Origin: Psychrobacter sp. I-STPA10
GTDB lineage: Bacteria; Pseudomonadota; Gammaproteobacteria; Pseudomonadales; Moraxellaceae
Assembly (NCBI RefSeq): GCF_021012795.1
Contig: NZ_VFYU01000015.1
Coordinates: 62,001-126,000 of the forward strand
DNA: 64,000 nucleotides
Direction: 5' to 3'
In this document: positions 35,480 to 45,394 of the stretch, piece after piece
Layout of the letters: every line of letters begins with the position of its first letter
Numbering within the stretch: position 1 is the stretch's first letter
The notes under the pieces: model-generated
What the model was told of the DNA's origin: nothing
The model's input: only the letters and a program-made list of their open reading frames with translations
The model's database searches: none
Program-made: the position numbers and the translations under genes

Positions 35480-35494
35480 CCCCCCTCTCCTTTT

Positions 35495-36430
35495 TTATTT
35501 TTCTGCCTCTTCTTTCGGCAAATACTTCTCTAACGCTGCCTCTCGGTGCGCCTCATCCGCCAATGGAAAGCCCAATTTTGCCCGGGCTTCGACATAGCCT
35601 AACGCCACTTTGCGAGCCAATGTGCGTACTCGCAGAATAAACCGCTGACGCTCTGTCACCGAGATCGCCCCACGAGCGTCAAGCAAGTTAAAGGTATGGC
35701 TGGCTTTAAGTACCATTTCATACGCAGGCAAAGGCAATCCTGCTGCCACCAGTTTATCGGCTTGCTGCTCATAAAAATCAAATAATTCAAACATCTTCGG
35801 CACATCGGCATGTTCAAAATTATAGGTTGATTGTTCCACTTCGTTTTGATGAAACACATCGCCATACGTCACCGTACCAAACTCACCATCTGTCCACACA
35901 AGATCATAGACACTATCCACGCCTTGAATGTACATCGCCAAACGCTCAAGCCCGTAAGTAATCTCACCTGTCACAGGGAAACACTCGATACCACCGACTT
36001 GCTGAAAATAGGTAAACTGGGTGACTTCCATACCGTTAAGCCACACTTCCCAACCAAGTCCCCACGCACCAAGCGTTGGCGACTCCCAGTTGTCTTCGAC
36101 AAAACGCACATCATTAACCAGTGGGTCGATACCAATCGCTTTGAGCGACTCTAAATACAGCTCTTGGATATTGGCTGGATTGGGCTTAAGCACCACTTGA
36201 AACTGGTAATAATGTTGCAAACGGTTGGGGTTATCGCCATAGCGTCCATCAGTGGGACGGCGAGAAGGCTGTACATAGGCAGCGTTCCAAATTTCAGGAC
36301 CTAATGAGCGCAGAAAGGTGGCTGTATGAAACGTGCCTGCACCCACCTCCATATCATAGGGCTGCAACACCACACAGCCTTTACTTGCCCAGTAGTTTTG
36401 TAAAGTTAAAATTAGTTCTTGAAAAGTCAT
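35495..36430 (-). CDS. glyQ: Glycyl-tRNA synthetase alpha subunit
   Basis: 311 aa. It carries the class II catalytic core: [59 protein letters not shown] and [20 protein letters not shown]. It pairs with GlyS. Only 15 bp separate it from the coupled hypothetical pair downstream, so glyQ transcription should run into that pair. Confidence 0.97.
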   Translation of the reverse strand: MTFQELILTLQNYWASKGCVVLQPYDMEVGAGTFHTATFLRSLGPEIWNAAYVQPSRRPTDGRYGDNPNRLQHYYQFQVVLKPNPANIQELYLESLKAIGIDPLVNDVRFVEDNWESPTLGAWGLGWEVWLNGMEVTQFTYFQQVGGIECFPVTGEITYGLERLAMYIQGVDSVYDLVWTDGEFGTVTYGDVFHQNEVEQSTYNFEHADVPKMFELFDFYEQQADKLVAAGLPLPAYEMVLKASHTFNLLDARGAISVTERQRFILRVRTLARKVALGYVEARAKLGFPLADEAHREAALEKYLPKEEAEK

Positions 36431-36817
36431 AGTTACATCACTGTTGGTTTCGTTAGGTTTGATTTATTAAAACTCAATAAAATTTAATGAAAATAAATAA
36501 AGCTTAAAATAGGTCAATATTTGTGCAGGAAATCTGCACAAATATTAGGTAATTAATTTACTGCTCACCTTACTAAAAAATGGCAATTTTATCCATAGTA
36601 TAGTGTAGTTTCTTTATTTATAGAGACAAAATTTATAGAGATAAAGTGAGCTGACAAAAAAATACCCAGATAGGAGGAATCTGGGTAGGAGGAAAGCAGT
36701 TATTCAAAATATTAGTTTAACTTAGTATTTATTAAGGTTAATTAAAGCAGATTTTTATCATGCTTACAATATATATTAACTTAATAATTAGATAATATCG
36801 TAACTAAATACTACTCA
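36431..36817. other. Intergenic region upstream of glyQ
   Basis: 387 AT-rich bases that must hold the glyQ promoter. The only clear structure is the terminator at 36656-36690; no gene is visible. Confidence 0.5.
36656..36690 (-). terminator. Terminator downstream of the pspC-like gene
   Basis: On the minus strand CCCAGAT/ATCTGGG closes a 7-nt loop and runs into ATTTTTTT. It is about 130 bp past the pspC-like stop. Confidence 0.65.
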
Positions 36818-37033
36818 TTATGCTTGATAGGAAGCTGCGGTTGCATTAGGCATAATAAGCCAAAGTATGATATAGATTAAGATACCAGGCACAGCCGCAC
36901 TTGCTGTCGAGACAACGACAAACAAAATTCGAGTCAAGGTGGGCGACCAACCAAGATATTCGGCAATACCACCCATAACGCCTGCAATCATACGATGGTT
37001 GCGTGAGCGGTGTAACCTAACCAGTCTGTTCAT
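36818..37033 (-). CDS. PspC-domain small membrane protein
   Basis: 71 aa, essentially a single PspC domain: GVMGGIAEYLGWSPTLTRIL (about residues 18-37), then one membrane helix ending in IYIILWLIMPN. PspC proteins sense envelope stress, usually with PspA/B; none of those genes is here, so its partner is unknown. A GGAG-type site precedes the ATG. Confidence 0.88.
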   Translation of the reverse strand: MNRLVRLHRSRNHRMIAGVMGGIAEYLGWSPTLTRILFVVVSTASAAVPGILIYIILWLIMPNATAASYQA

Positions 37034-37367
37034 TATAATCTCCTAAAAAATCCATGATAAGGGGTTAAAGGATAATGTCACATTCTTATAAACTGATATG
37101 AGGGGATTTACAGTTGTTTTCAATCATTAGCGTCATGATAGAGGTTATTTATTACTCATTATTACTAAAACTGTACACTATTTACTCAAAGTTTGTCATG
37201 TTATGCTAACTTAGCTTACATCAATCTATCCTTATCTATTTATAATCTATTGATTTAATAAACATATTTCAAGATATTTCAAGGAAATTATTTTTCATTT
37301 ATAATTAAATACTATTATAAATTATAATAAAAAGACAATAATAATTATAAACTAGGATAGCAAAACT
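37034..37367. other. AT-rich intergenic region
   Basis: 334 bp between divergent genes, with long A/T runs towards 37300. It must carry both promoters. No other structure was seen. Confidence 0.5.
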
Positions 37368-38441
37368 ATGTCAACACCCCCGACCACATATACTAATCGC
37401 CCCAAAAGCATACGGTATGATAAGCAATATAATCATAATCATTATTCTTCAAGTGCTTTTATACTTATCATGCTATATATGCAAAAAGATACCACACAAT
37501 TTTTATTTATGGCTTTTTTAAGTAAACTACAGCATGGTATATGGTGGGCATGGCTACTATTATTATTGCTACTGGTGTGGTTTTTTTTAGCAAAGGACTA
37601 TTGGCAGTTAAGTGTGGATAGGCTAAGTTATTATTTTGCGAGTATTCGCGTTAAAAGTATGCCACTGACGGATAAGCTTCCTCCTATTATTGAGATTCAA
37701 CAAGGTGAAAAGGAGACGCAACATGTGCGTATTTATCAACGCCGTAATGATATGTTTGTCACAGATTATCAAACTTTGAAGTTTCATATTTCAAGCGATG
37801 AATGTCAATGTTTACCCCAACTAATCGCAGATTTACAAAAACGAGTACCAAACCTTGATATCAAAGGTAAGTTTGACTGCACTTCAGACATCACCCAAAT
37901 AAAGTATTATGAAAAAAAGCTAAAACGGGCAATGAGAATCAATCAGTTATTGGTTGTTTTATTATTACTATCCATATTTGCCAAACAAATGGTGCATATT
38001 AACTATCAATTATGGGGGCTTTTGGCATTTATTTTTTTATTATTAATTGCTGAAACAGTTGTCAAAAAGTCTGATAAAACCTCCTTAGAACAACAAAAAA
38101 ACGAAACCATATCTTTATGGTATTCCTTAATTCCTGCACTATTATTTTTATTAGCGACCAATATTGTGATGCTCATCAATGAATACCAAGTGACACAAGG
38201 ACATCTACCAACAACAACCATCACAGCGACACTAAAAAGCCAAGATATATCATATAACTATCAGCGATGGGAAAGTGAGCAGTTACCATCAATGCCAAAG
38301 TATTTTACCGTCTATGGTCAGAAGCTCAATTTTGCATTACAAAAAGAGCAAATGTATCAAATAACCATTTATCATGGTTATTTGGGTGATGTCATTATCC
38401 CAGACTCCTCATTAGCTAACGCAAAGATAAAACAACAGTAA
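37368..38441 (+). CDS. Hypothetical membrane protein with C-terminal domain shared with the 27001-28119 gene
   Basis: 357 aa, not recognised. Hydrophobic segments lie at about residues 58-70, 195-210, 213-230 and 255-270. The C-terminal 75 residues (TATLKSQDISYNYQRWESEQ, then MYQITIYHGYLGDVIIPD) parallel the tail of the protein at 27001-28119. AGGA lies about 9 bp before the ATG. A later start near residue 35 is also possible, since the first 30 residues are hydrophilic and unlike the rest. Confidence 0.65.
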   Translation: MSTPPTTYTNRPKSIRYDKQYNHNHYSSSAFILIMLYMQKDTTQFLFMAFLSKLQHGIWWAWLLLLLLLVWFFLAKDYWQLSVDRLSYYFASIRVKSMPLTDKLPPIIEIQQGEKETQHVRIYQRRNDMFVTDYQTLKFHISSDECQCLPQLIADLQKRVPNLDIKGKFDCTSDITQIKYYEKKLKRAMRINQLLVVLLLLSIFAKQMVHINYQLWGLLAFIFLLLIAETVVKKSDKTSLEQQKNETISLWYSLIPALLFLLATNIVMLINEYQVTQGHLPTTTITATLKSQDISYNYQRWESEQLPSMPKYFTVYGQKLNFALQKEQMYQITIYHGYLGDVIIPDSSLANAKIKQQ

Positions 38442-38554
38442 CCGTAATAAATAAAAATAGATGAAAAAGCAAAAATAAAAAACCCTCATTGCAAGTAGTC
38501 ATAACTAACCATAAAATCAGCCATAAAATCAACCACAAATATAAGGAAATACCC

Positions 38555-39619
38555 ATGACAGACCATACAAACTTAGCCAGCATCGGTATAATGATTGGAC
38601 ACTTTGAGCCGTTTCACCTCGGGCAGATGCGTAGTATTCTGCACGCATCAGGACAGGTTAAAACCCTACACATCATCATCACCCCACACCCTGCCCCCAA
38701 CCCAAACTACCCTGTGACCCTACAAGATAAAGCACGTTGGTTACAGCTTGCCTGTGCTGAGCTGCCCTTTATCGAGATTCACACCAGTGATGAGATTATG
38801 CTGCCTGTACATGACCGCTTTGATACCGCACACATTGATGTGCATAAAAGCAATGCCAAGCTAAAACATCTTATCTCAGGTTTGGGATTGTCTGAAACGG
38901 AGCAAGCACAGCTATTCGTTGCCGAAAACCACCCATTGGCACAAGCCTCACAATATACAGAGTTATATTTACCCATTGCCACCACACCAAGGCAAGCAGA
39001 ATTTAATTCATTTGATATTGCGCAAAATCCTGTGGCGCATTGGGATAAAATCCACCCCGAAGCCCGCAGTAACTATACCAAAACCGTCGCCATCGTCGGT
39101 GGTGAAAGCTCAGGCAAAACCACACTGGTGCACAAATTAGCAAACTACTATGGTGCAAGTTTTGCTCTAGAGATGGGGCGACTCTATGTTGGCACAGACT
39201 TAGGTGGCAGTGAGGTGGGACTACAATATAGTGACTATGCACCGATTACCCTTGACCATGCCGAAGCGGTGCGAGTGGCTAAATATCGTGCACCTGCCCC
39301 TGTCACTTTTGTCGATACTGACTTTGTGACCACGCAAGCATTTTGTGAAGAATATGAAGGACGTACTCACCCTTTTGTCAGTGCTTGTATTGATGAGTTT
39401 CGCTTTGACCATACCCTATTTTTAGCCAATAACACCCCATGGGTGGACGATGGTATGCGCTCCCTTGGCAGTATCGATGCACGCGAGCGATTCGAGGCAC
39501 GCCTCAGTGATATTTTTGCACGTCATCAGATACAGCCACATCGTATCAGTAGCCCTAACTATGACGAGCGTTATCAGAAGGCCATCACTTATATCAATCA
39601 ACACATTTATCATTACTAA
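38555..39619 (+). CDS. nadR: NadR-like nicotinamide ribosyl kinase with altered adenylyltransferase motifs
   Basis: 354 aa from ATG 38555, with AAGGAA 6 bp before; the longer upstream frame is rejected. No N-terminal repressor domain is present. Residues 10-160 match the NMN adenylyltransferase domain, but the HxGH motif reads HLGQ (21-24), and the region where family members have an ISATKIR-like phosphate loop reads EFNSFDIAQNP (149-159). The ribosylnicotinamide kinase domain is intact: Walker A GGESSGKT at 182-189 and conserved downstream Asp/Glu residues. Its job is NAD salvage with the adjacent PnuC. Confidence 0.85.
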   Translation: MTDHTNLASIGIMIGHFEPFHLGQMRSILHASGQVKTLHIIITPHPAPNPNYPVTLQDKARWLQLACAELPFIEIHTSDEIMLPVHDRFDTAHIDVHKSNAKLKHLISGLGLSETEQAQLFVAENHPLAQASQYTELYLPIATTPRQAEFNSFDIAQNPVAHWDKIHPEARSNYTKTVAIVGGESSGKTTLVHKLANYYGASFALEMGRLYVGTDLGGSEVGLQYSDYAPITLDHAEAVRVAKYRAPAPVTFVDTDFVTTQAFCEEYEGRTHPFVSACIDEFRFDHTLFLANNTPWVDDGMRSLGSIDARERFEARLSDIFARHQIQPHRISSPNYDERYQKAITYINQHIYHY

Positions 39620-39745
39620 GAGCTAACACGATAACATGAACGCCTTTTTTTATAATTTGCTATTATCAACAAAATAACAAAATACTTATGATTTTGATAA
39701 ACCAACTATCGGATTTTAATCCATTATTTTTAAGTGAGGAATGGA

Positions 39746-40471
39746 ATGCGCATTCAACTGTTAGATAACATTACTGGAAAGTGGGCGGTGCAATGGACGA
39801 TTGGCTGGTTTGTCGCTGGTGTCATTGCGCTATCAATAGGATTTTGGAAGTTTACACAACATACAGGATTAGACTGGTTTTATTTGGGTGTGTCTTTTAT
39901 TGGTCTGTTGTGTGTGGTATCGCTGTCATTTCGTAAAAACATTCTGGGCAATGGTCTGGGATTATTAGCAAATATAGGCGAGATTATTGTTCAGTTTACC
40001 TCTGGAGCGGTTGGTTTGATGCTGACACCTGCGTTTAACTCAACCACACATGTGGCGGGATTATTTTATTGGAGCAAGCACAGTGATGGTGATGGGCAAA
40101 TGGTGCCACAATCTGCCAATAAACTGGTGTGGTTAGCAGCGATTGCGTTTATTATTATTGGCTTATTTTTATTTCCTTATGTCAATAATTTAATGAACGA
40201 ATATCAATTTTTAAACATTGATAATGACCAGTTTTATTGGTTAAACGTAGCAGCTTTTGTGGTTGCCATTACCGCACAAGCAACCATGATTATGCGTTAT
40301 GCCTTTAGTTGGTGGCTATGGATTTTATCCAATGTAATATGGTTATCAGTCAACTTAATTACAGGCAACTATATTTTTGCCATTCAAACCATGGTCTATC
40401 AGGTCAACGCCATTGTAGGTCTATATGAATGGTACCGTAATGAACAAGATGATAACGAAATCCTAGCTTAG
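39746..40471 (+). CDS. pnuC: Nicotinamide riboside transporter PnuC
   Basis: 241 aa from ATG 39746, with GAGGA 5 bp before; the GTG at 39734 is part of that site. About seven hydrophobic helices. The substrate-site residues of the PnuC family can be seen in YWLNVAAFVVAITAQATMIM, WWLWILSNVIWLSVNLITGN and the final YQVNAIVGLYEWYRN. It takes up nicotinamide riboside, which the NadR kinase traps by phosphorylation. It is 126 bp after nadR on the same strand. Confidence 0.93.
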   Translation: MRIQLLDNITGKWAVQWTIGWFVAGVIALSIGFWKFTQHTGLDWFYLGVSFIGLLCVVSLSFRKNILGNGLGLLANIGEIIVQFTSGAVGLMLTPAFNSTTHVAGLFYWSKHSDGDGQMVPQSANKLVWLAAIAFIIIGLFLFPYVNNLMNEYQFLNIDNDQFYWLNVAAFVVAITAQATMIMRYAFSWWLWILSNVIWLSVNLITGNYIFAIQTMVYQVNAIVGLYEWYRNEQDDNEILA

Positions 40472-40542
40472 CAAAATATCCAACTTAGTACGTTTTCAAT
40501 GTACCATACATAAATTGTCCGTATATTAACAAGGAGGTTAAT

Positions 40543-40992
40543 ATGGCTCGTTCATTTTTTAAATCCCAACGCTCACTTGAGCAGTGGCTGGCAGACTATG
40601 CGGTCAGCCATCAACACCCCATTAATAAAAAAATCCATTGGCTTTGTGTTCCTATCATATTTACCTGTATTGCAGGTATGTCTGTCTCCTTTTCGGTGTG
40701 GTTTACCCTAATACTCTCTGCACTGGTTTTATTGTTTTATATTCGTCTCTCGGCTCCCCTATTTTTGGCGATGGGCATTTTTATGTTGTTCTGTTTTGCT
40801 TTAATCACTCTTCTGCCTGTTGGATTTAAATTTTGGGCGGCATTATTTGTGCTGGCTTGGATTGGTCAGTTTATTGGACACAAACTTGAAGGTAAAAAAC
40901 CCTCATTTTTTGAAGATTTACAATTTTTGTTGATTGGTCCTGCTTGGCTTGCAGCAAGTCTTATGGGGCATAATATACAGCCAGCAGAATAA
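40543..40992 (+). CDS. Mpo1-like (DUF962) membrane protein
   Basis: 149 aa. It has the DUF962 signature, HQHPINKKIHWLCVPIIF at about residues 25-42, and WIGQFIGHKLEGKKPSFFED at about 107-126, around four hydrophobic helices. Yeast Mpo1 is a dioxygenase of phytosphingosine/fatty-acid oxidation; the bacterial role is unknown. The conserved His residues of that family are present. AAGGAGG precedes the ATG. Confidence 0.85.
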   Translation: MARSFFKSQRSLEQWLADYAVSHQHPINKKIHWLCVPIIFTCIAGMSVSFSVWFTLILSALVLLFYIRLSAPLFLAMGIFMLFCFALITLLPVGFKFWAALFVLAWIGQFIGHKLEGKKPSFFEDLQFLLIGPAWLAASLMGHNIQPAE

Positions 40993-41002
40993 CCTGCCAT
41001 AA

Positions 41003-41038
41003 AAAAAGTATGCCACCACAAAATGATGACATACTTTT
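41003..41038 (+). terminator. Weak terminator after the Mpo1-like gene
   Basis: AAAGTATG/CATACTTT stem with a 17-nt loop, then a short T run. It is bidirectional in form; its strength is doubtful. Confidence 0.4.
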
Positions 41039-41109
41039 GCATTTATCAATTAATTTTACTCGTACTTTTGAGAAGTAATTACGCTTACAAATAAAAGTTA
41101 TTGGATAAT

Positions 41110-41901
41110 TTAATCTAGTGTCTGGTCACCACCACCATTAACAAATAAAGTCTGACCACTGACCCAAGTGGAAATCGGTGCGGCAAAATACAGCATAGCT
41201 CCAGCAATATCATCAGGCTCACCCAATCGCTTGATGGGGGTATGCGCCAGCATTTTTTGTTCAATCTCTGGCGTAAGCACCGTTTCTAGGGCATGGGTTC
41301 GTGTCGCACCAGGACCGACAGCATTGATACGAACTTCAGGCCCAAAATCATGAGCCAAGTTTGCAACCATATGATTGATGGCAGCTTTTGAGGAAGCATA
41401 CCCACTCATATTCGGGCTTCTATCAATACTTGCCATTGAGGTGGTAAAGACAATAGAGCCATAGCCAGATTCTTTCATGTGTGGCACACATAGCTGACAC
41501 AAACGCCAGCCACTAAAGACATTTAACTCAAAATCACGACGGAAGTTATCAACATCAAGTTTTAAAGGGTTTTCTCGACCGCCACCACCACCACCAGCAT
41601 TACTAATTAATATATTGAGTGCACCAAAGGTCTCAATGGTTTTATCCACCAAGCCTACCAAATCCTCATCTTTTAAGATATTACAGGTTACTGCCAAGCC
41701 TTTGACACCATAACTCTCAATCTCTGTGACTACTTGCTTGGCATCGTCCAAGTTTAAGTCAGCAATCACCACATTCGCCCCTGCTTGTGCCAATCTTAAG
41801 GCAGTGGCTTTACCGATACCATTAGCACCACCTGTGACGATGGCTGTTTTGCCTGATAAATCAAATAATTCATTAAATGACTTTTTTTCAAATTTCACCA
41901 T
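41110..41901 (-). CDS. SDR-family dehydrogenase (7-alpha-hydroxysteroid dehydrogenase-like)
   Basis: 263 aa. The classical SDR elements are present: TGGANGIGKATALRL (about residues 22-36), NAGGGGGG, and the Ser/Tyr/Lys triad in TTSMASID and YASSKAAIN (about 150-175). The end, GQTLFVNGGGDQTLD, resembles HdhA-type enzymes. The substrate is unknown. AAGGAG precedes the ATG. It follows the amidohydrolase by 42 bp in the same direction, so the two are probably one transcript. Confidence 0.85.
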   Translation of the reverse strand: MVKFEKKSFNELFDLSGKTAIVTGGANGIGKATALRLAQAGANVVIADLNLDDAKQVVTEIESYGVKGLAVTCNILKDEDLVGLVDKTIETFGALNILISNAGGGGGGRENPLKLDVDNFRRDFELNVFSGWRLCQLCVPHMKESGYGSIVFTTSMASIDRSPNMSGYASSKAAINHMVANLAHDFGPEVRINAVGPGATRTHALETVLTPEIEQKMLAHTPIKRLGEPDDIAGAMLYFAAPISTWVSGQTLFVNGGGDQTLD

Positions 41902-41943
41902 GATACATACTCCTTGTGTGTTGGTCTTTTGGGTTATTAATAA

Positions 41944-43659
41944 TTAATTATTGGTTTTTATATGTTCATTAGGGCCATAACTATCATAAATCACTACTCC
42001 ATTTTTGATGGTTTGCATTACTTTAATGTCTTTGATGCGGTCGGCTGGTACGGCAAGTGGATTATTATCTAATATCACTAAGTCAGCAACTTTACCGACA
42101 GTCAATGTGCCTTTACTGTCTTCTTCAAAGTATTGATAAGCGGCGTGCTCGGTGACCGCTTTTAGGGCTTGGTAAGGGGTAATGCGTTCGTTTGCACCGA
42201 TGATTTGCCCTGAGCGTGAGGTACGGTTGACCGCTGTCCATACCGATAATAAGGGGTTAACAGGGGTGACGGTGTCGTCTGAATGGTTGGTGTATTTAAA
42301 GCCCATGTTGTGGGCACTTGCCATCGGGCTTAAAGAGTAGGCACGCTCTTTGCCGAGATTTTTGACATGCACGTCACCCCAAAAAAAGGCGTGATTGGTA
42401 AAAAATGAGGGTTGAATGTTGTATTGTTGTAGTTTTTTGAGTTGGTCAGGGCGGATAAATTGCGCATGAACGGCAATGGTACGGCGGTCTTTGTCTAAAG
42501 GTTGGTTTAATTTTTGGCAAGCATACTCATGGGCGGTGATAATCATGTCGGTGGCGGCGTCACCGTTGTTATGGATAAACAGTTGATTGTCATGCTGATA
42601 GGCTTTGTAAAACATATCGTTTATCTGCTCTTGGGGCAGGCTGGGCATGCCTCGGGCGTGACCGCCACAGCCACAGCTTGGGATATTGCTAAGATAAGGC
42701 TTGGTAAAGTAAGCAGTTTTGCCTTGCGGTGAGCCATCAGCGATGATTTTAGTGCCTTGGATTTTAAAGCCGTTTTGGTAGTGTTGCCATTTTAGTTGAT
42801 TATCCGCCAAATTTTCGTCCAAATCGCTGACCCCTGCTAATGCCACAAGGTCGATTTTTAGCTTGCCTGCGTCTGCTTGAGCTTGGAAAAAATGTAAGGT
42901 ATCACGAGGGGTTGAGCCGTCTTGGGCGGTGGTGACACCTTGTTTGATGTAATAATCTTGGGTTTGCATAAAAAAATCACCCTGCTTTGGGGCAAATAGC
43001 TCAAGCATGTGACGCATAAAGGGATACATGGCGGTTTCTTGTACCAAGCCATTTGGCTCTTTACTGCCATCATAATGAGCGATGTTACCACCTTCGGGGT
43101 TTGGGGTGTCGGCGGTGATGTTCATAAAAGCAAGGGCTTTGGAGTTTGCCACGCCCATGTGTCCGCTGGTGTGTTGTAGATATACAGGGTTGTTGGGTAA
43201 TACGGCGTCAATCTCATCTTTGGTTGGGTGGCGTGCTGGGGTCAACTCGTTGTCATCATAGCCCCAACCAAATATCCACTCACCGTCAGCGATTTGCTGA
43301 TCAATTTTGTACTGTTTCACTGCCTGCATCATCTCATCAATGGTGCTGATTTGCCCAATTGGTGGTGGACTTAAGTTAACTTGCCCCATGGTATTGGAAA
43401 CTAAGGCAAAATGGCTGTGTGGGTCGATAAAGGCGGGCAATAGGGTTTGCTGGTGTAGGTCAATTAAGGTCGCTTGTGGGTAGGTGGCTTTGGCATCTGC
43501 TAAATCACCAACGTAAATGATTTTGTCTGCTTGGGTAACGAGAGATTGGGCATATTGTGGGCTGTCGCCTTCCATGGTAAGGATATGTCCATTGTGATAT
43601 AGGGTGGGTGGTTGTTTTAGTTGTTTATTGCAAGAAGATGATCCATCTGTCATAGTCAT
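41944..43659 (-). CDS. YtcJ-like metal-dependent amidohydrolase
   Basis: 571 aa. The N-terminal beta domain starts LYHNGHILTMEGDSPQYAQ, followed by the metal site PAFIDPHSHFALV (about residues 75-87) and later HNNGDAATD and VHAQFIRPDQ for the other His ligands. The end, GTLTVGKVADLVILDNNPLA, is typical of the amidohydrolase-3 family. Substrates of such enzymes vary. Members often carry a signal or lipobox; the short Ser/Cys segment at residues 6-11 does not form one. G+T content is high on the reading strand's complement, as in nearby coding DNA. Confidence 0.88.
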   Translation of the reverse strand: MTMTDGSSSCNKQLKQPPTLYHNGHILTMEGDSPQYAQSLVTQADKIIYVGDLADAKATYPQATLIDLHQQTLLPAFIDPHSHFALVSNTMGQVNLSPPPIGQISTIDEMMQAVKQYKIDQQIADGEWIFGWGYDDNELTPARHPTKDEIDAVLPNNPVYLQHTSGHMGVANSKALAFMNITADTPNPEGGNIAHYDGSKEPNGLVQETAMYPFMRHMLELFAPKQGDFFMQTQDYYIKQGVTTAQDGSTPRDTLHFFQAQADAGKLKIDLVALAGVSDLDENLADNQLKWQHYQNGFKIQGTKIIADGSPQGKTAYFTKPYLSNIPSCGCGGHARGMPSLPQEQINDMFYKAYQHDNQLFIHNNGDAATDMIITAHEYACQKLNQPLDKDRRTIAVHAQFIRPDQLKKLQQYNIQPSFFTNHAFFWGDVHVKNLGKERAYSLSPMASAHNMGFKYTNHSDDTVTPVNPLLSVWTAVNRTSRSGQIIGANERITPYQALKAVTEHAAYQYFEEDSKGTLTVGKVADLVILDNNPLAVPADRIKDIKVMQTIKNGVVIYDSYGPNEHIKTNN

Positions 43660-43806
43660 ATAATTATCCTTATAATTAAGTTAAAAATTTATTATAACGT
43701 TATTTTTATTTTTAAGAATTATTTATTCATATTAATCAATAGAGATTATTATACCATTTTGAATAATGAACCTATCAAGAAAAACAAGCACTACCATTAA
43801 GCTATA

Positions 43807-44034
43807 GGTTCTGTTGAACTTTCACCCCGTTAGGCTAATATCTACAAGGGATACGGCTACTTTTTACTTTCAGGTAAAAATTGGCTAAATTCGCATAATA
43901 AAGCGTTAATGAACTGGTTAATATCCCTGCTGTTATTAACAAGAGCTACCTGCGTTCATTGCCTTGATTAAGACACTGCTTGTTAAAATCAGTATCTCAA
44001 TTTTTCCTATGAAGATGAATGTTCAACAGAACTC
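43807..44034. mobile_element. Small transposon-like element (MITE or IS remnant)
   Basis: About 228 bp bounded by inverted ends: GGTTCTGTTGAACTTTCA on the left, and GTTCTGTTGAACATTCATC read inward from the right. No open frame large enough for a transposase. The terminus looks like IS5-family ends by eye, a weak assignment. The same end occurs alone at 5604. The right end abuts the stop codon of the next gene. No clear target duplication was found. Confidence 0.6.
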
Positions 44035-44915
44035 TAGTTTGTAGCTGTACTGGGTATCGCTGATGCGGGTTTTTCATGAAACCACTTTTCATAAATCTTA
44101 TCATAAGTACCATTTTGTTGTATTTTCTCTAGACCACTATTGATTTTATCAAGCAGCTTGACGTTATTCTTTTTAACCAGAATACCCCATTCCCAAACAG
44201 GAAACTGAGGATCATTCACTATCACAAATGACTCCCCTTCATTTAACTGACTTTTATACAAGTGAATATTATGATCTAAACGTACTTGGGCATCAGAGAC
44301 ATACTGGGCTTTATCAGTCATCAAATTTTGTAAGGCAACATAGCTACTTTTACTGGTCAGCTTTTGGTTTTTAGCACTCAAAAACTTTTCAAAAAAAGCA
44401 TCATTTTCACCACCAATTGCAACGGCTATCGTCTGGTCTTTAATATCTGTGTATTTATCTGGAAGCGTTTGGGTATCACTTTGTAAGGTCAACAAAGACA
44501 TGGGGGATTGATAGTAAGGATTAGAAACACCGTAGTTTTGTTTACGCTCATCTGTAATCCATACTGATGAAGCAATGATGTCAGCTTGCCCTTTTTTTAA
44601 ATCATCAAACAATACAACCCAAGGACGGGATTCAAAGGTTACATTAAAGCCCTCTTCTTGACCAATGGCTTCCAATAAATCAACATCAAAACCAATAACA
44701 TTACCAGTTGCATCCAAATCCTCAAAAGGTGGATAGCTGGCATTGGTAACGACTCGATAGGTGGTATCAAAAGTTTGTAGGCCAGCCGTAGCCGCTTCCT
44801 CATCTGCTTGTTGATCACACGCAGTACAACAAAGTAGGGTTAAGGAAATACTGCATAATATTTTAGGCAGTTGTGTCAACCAGCCATTTGTTGAGTTATT
44901 TATTGTAAGCTGCAT
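44034..44915 (-). CDS. Periplasmic amino-acid-type substrate-binding lipoprotein, second copy
   Basis: 293 aa from the ATG at 44915, which has AAGG at a proper distance, unlike the ATG six bases upstream. The signal segment ends LLCCTACDQQ, a lipobox-like site. The receptor domain has YRVVTNASYPPFEDLD, IGFDVDLLEAIGQEEG, FDDLKKGQADIIASSVWITD and a closing GTYDKIYEKWF. It is a paralogue of 6173-7060, also without transporter genes. Its TAG stop lies at the boundary of the transposon-like element, so the last few residues may have been changed by the insertion. Confidence 0.85.
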   Translation of the reverse strand: MQLTINNSTNGWLTQLPKILCSISLTLLCCTACDQQADEEAATAGLQTFDTTYRVVTNASYPPFEDLDATGNVIGFDVDLLEAIGQEEGFNVTFESRPWVVLFDDLKKGQADIIASSVWITDERKQNYGVSNPYYQSPMSLLTLQSDTQTLPDKYTDIKDQTIAVAIGGENDAFFEKFLSAKNQKLTSKSSYVALQNLMTDKAQYVSDAQVRLDHNIHLYKSQLNEGESFVIVNDPQFPVWEWGILVKKNNVKLLDKINSGLEKIQQNGTYDKIYEKWFHEKPASAIPSTATN

Positions 44916-45394
44916 AGTCATACCTTAAAGTAATAATGTAACGATAAAATAAGGGAAACAAAGAAAATAGGTGAATAATGATACAAAAATGAGTGAGTAA
45001 CAGAAGATAAAACTTAATATATCTGAGTATGAATGGCTCTATATTAATATAATTAATCTAATAAGATACTTTCATATTTTACCAGTAAGTCAAATGCTTA
45101 CCTGACATGATACTACTAAAAAAATGCCACTTGCATCATATTGAATAAATTGTTTCAAATTGATGAAATCTATAGTTCGTTAATAGTGTAAGAAAAAAAG
45201 CTGAATAAGGAAACATGTTCAAGCATAAATAAAGCTGTCTGACCATCTACCGATAAGAAAGCGATAGATGACAAAGCATAGATGACAAATAATATACGAC
45301 AAACAATGTCGTAAGCTACCGAACTGGGCTTTTATATTTTGCCAATATCCTTTAGGATAGCTCTGTCTTATTTTTATTAAGTGAAGTCATCTGT
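44916..45394. other. Divergent intergenic region upstream of parC
   Basis: About 480 AT-rich bases holding both promoters. A short imperfect tandem, ATAGATGACAAA, occurs twice near 45260-45290. No gene or strong structure was seen. Confidence 0.45.
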
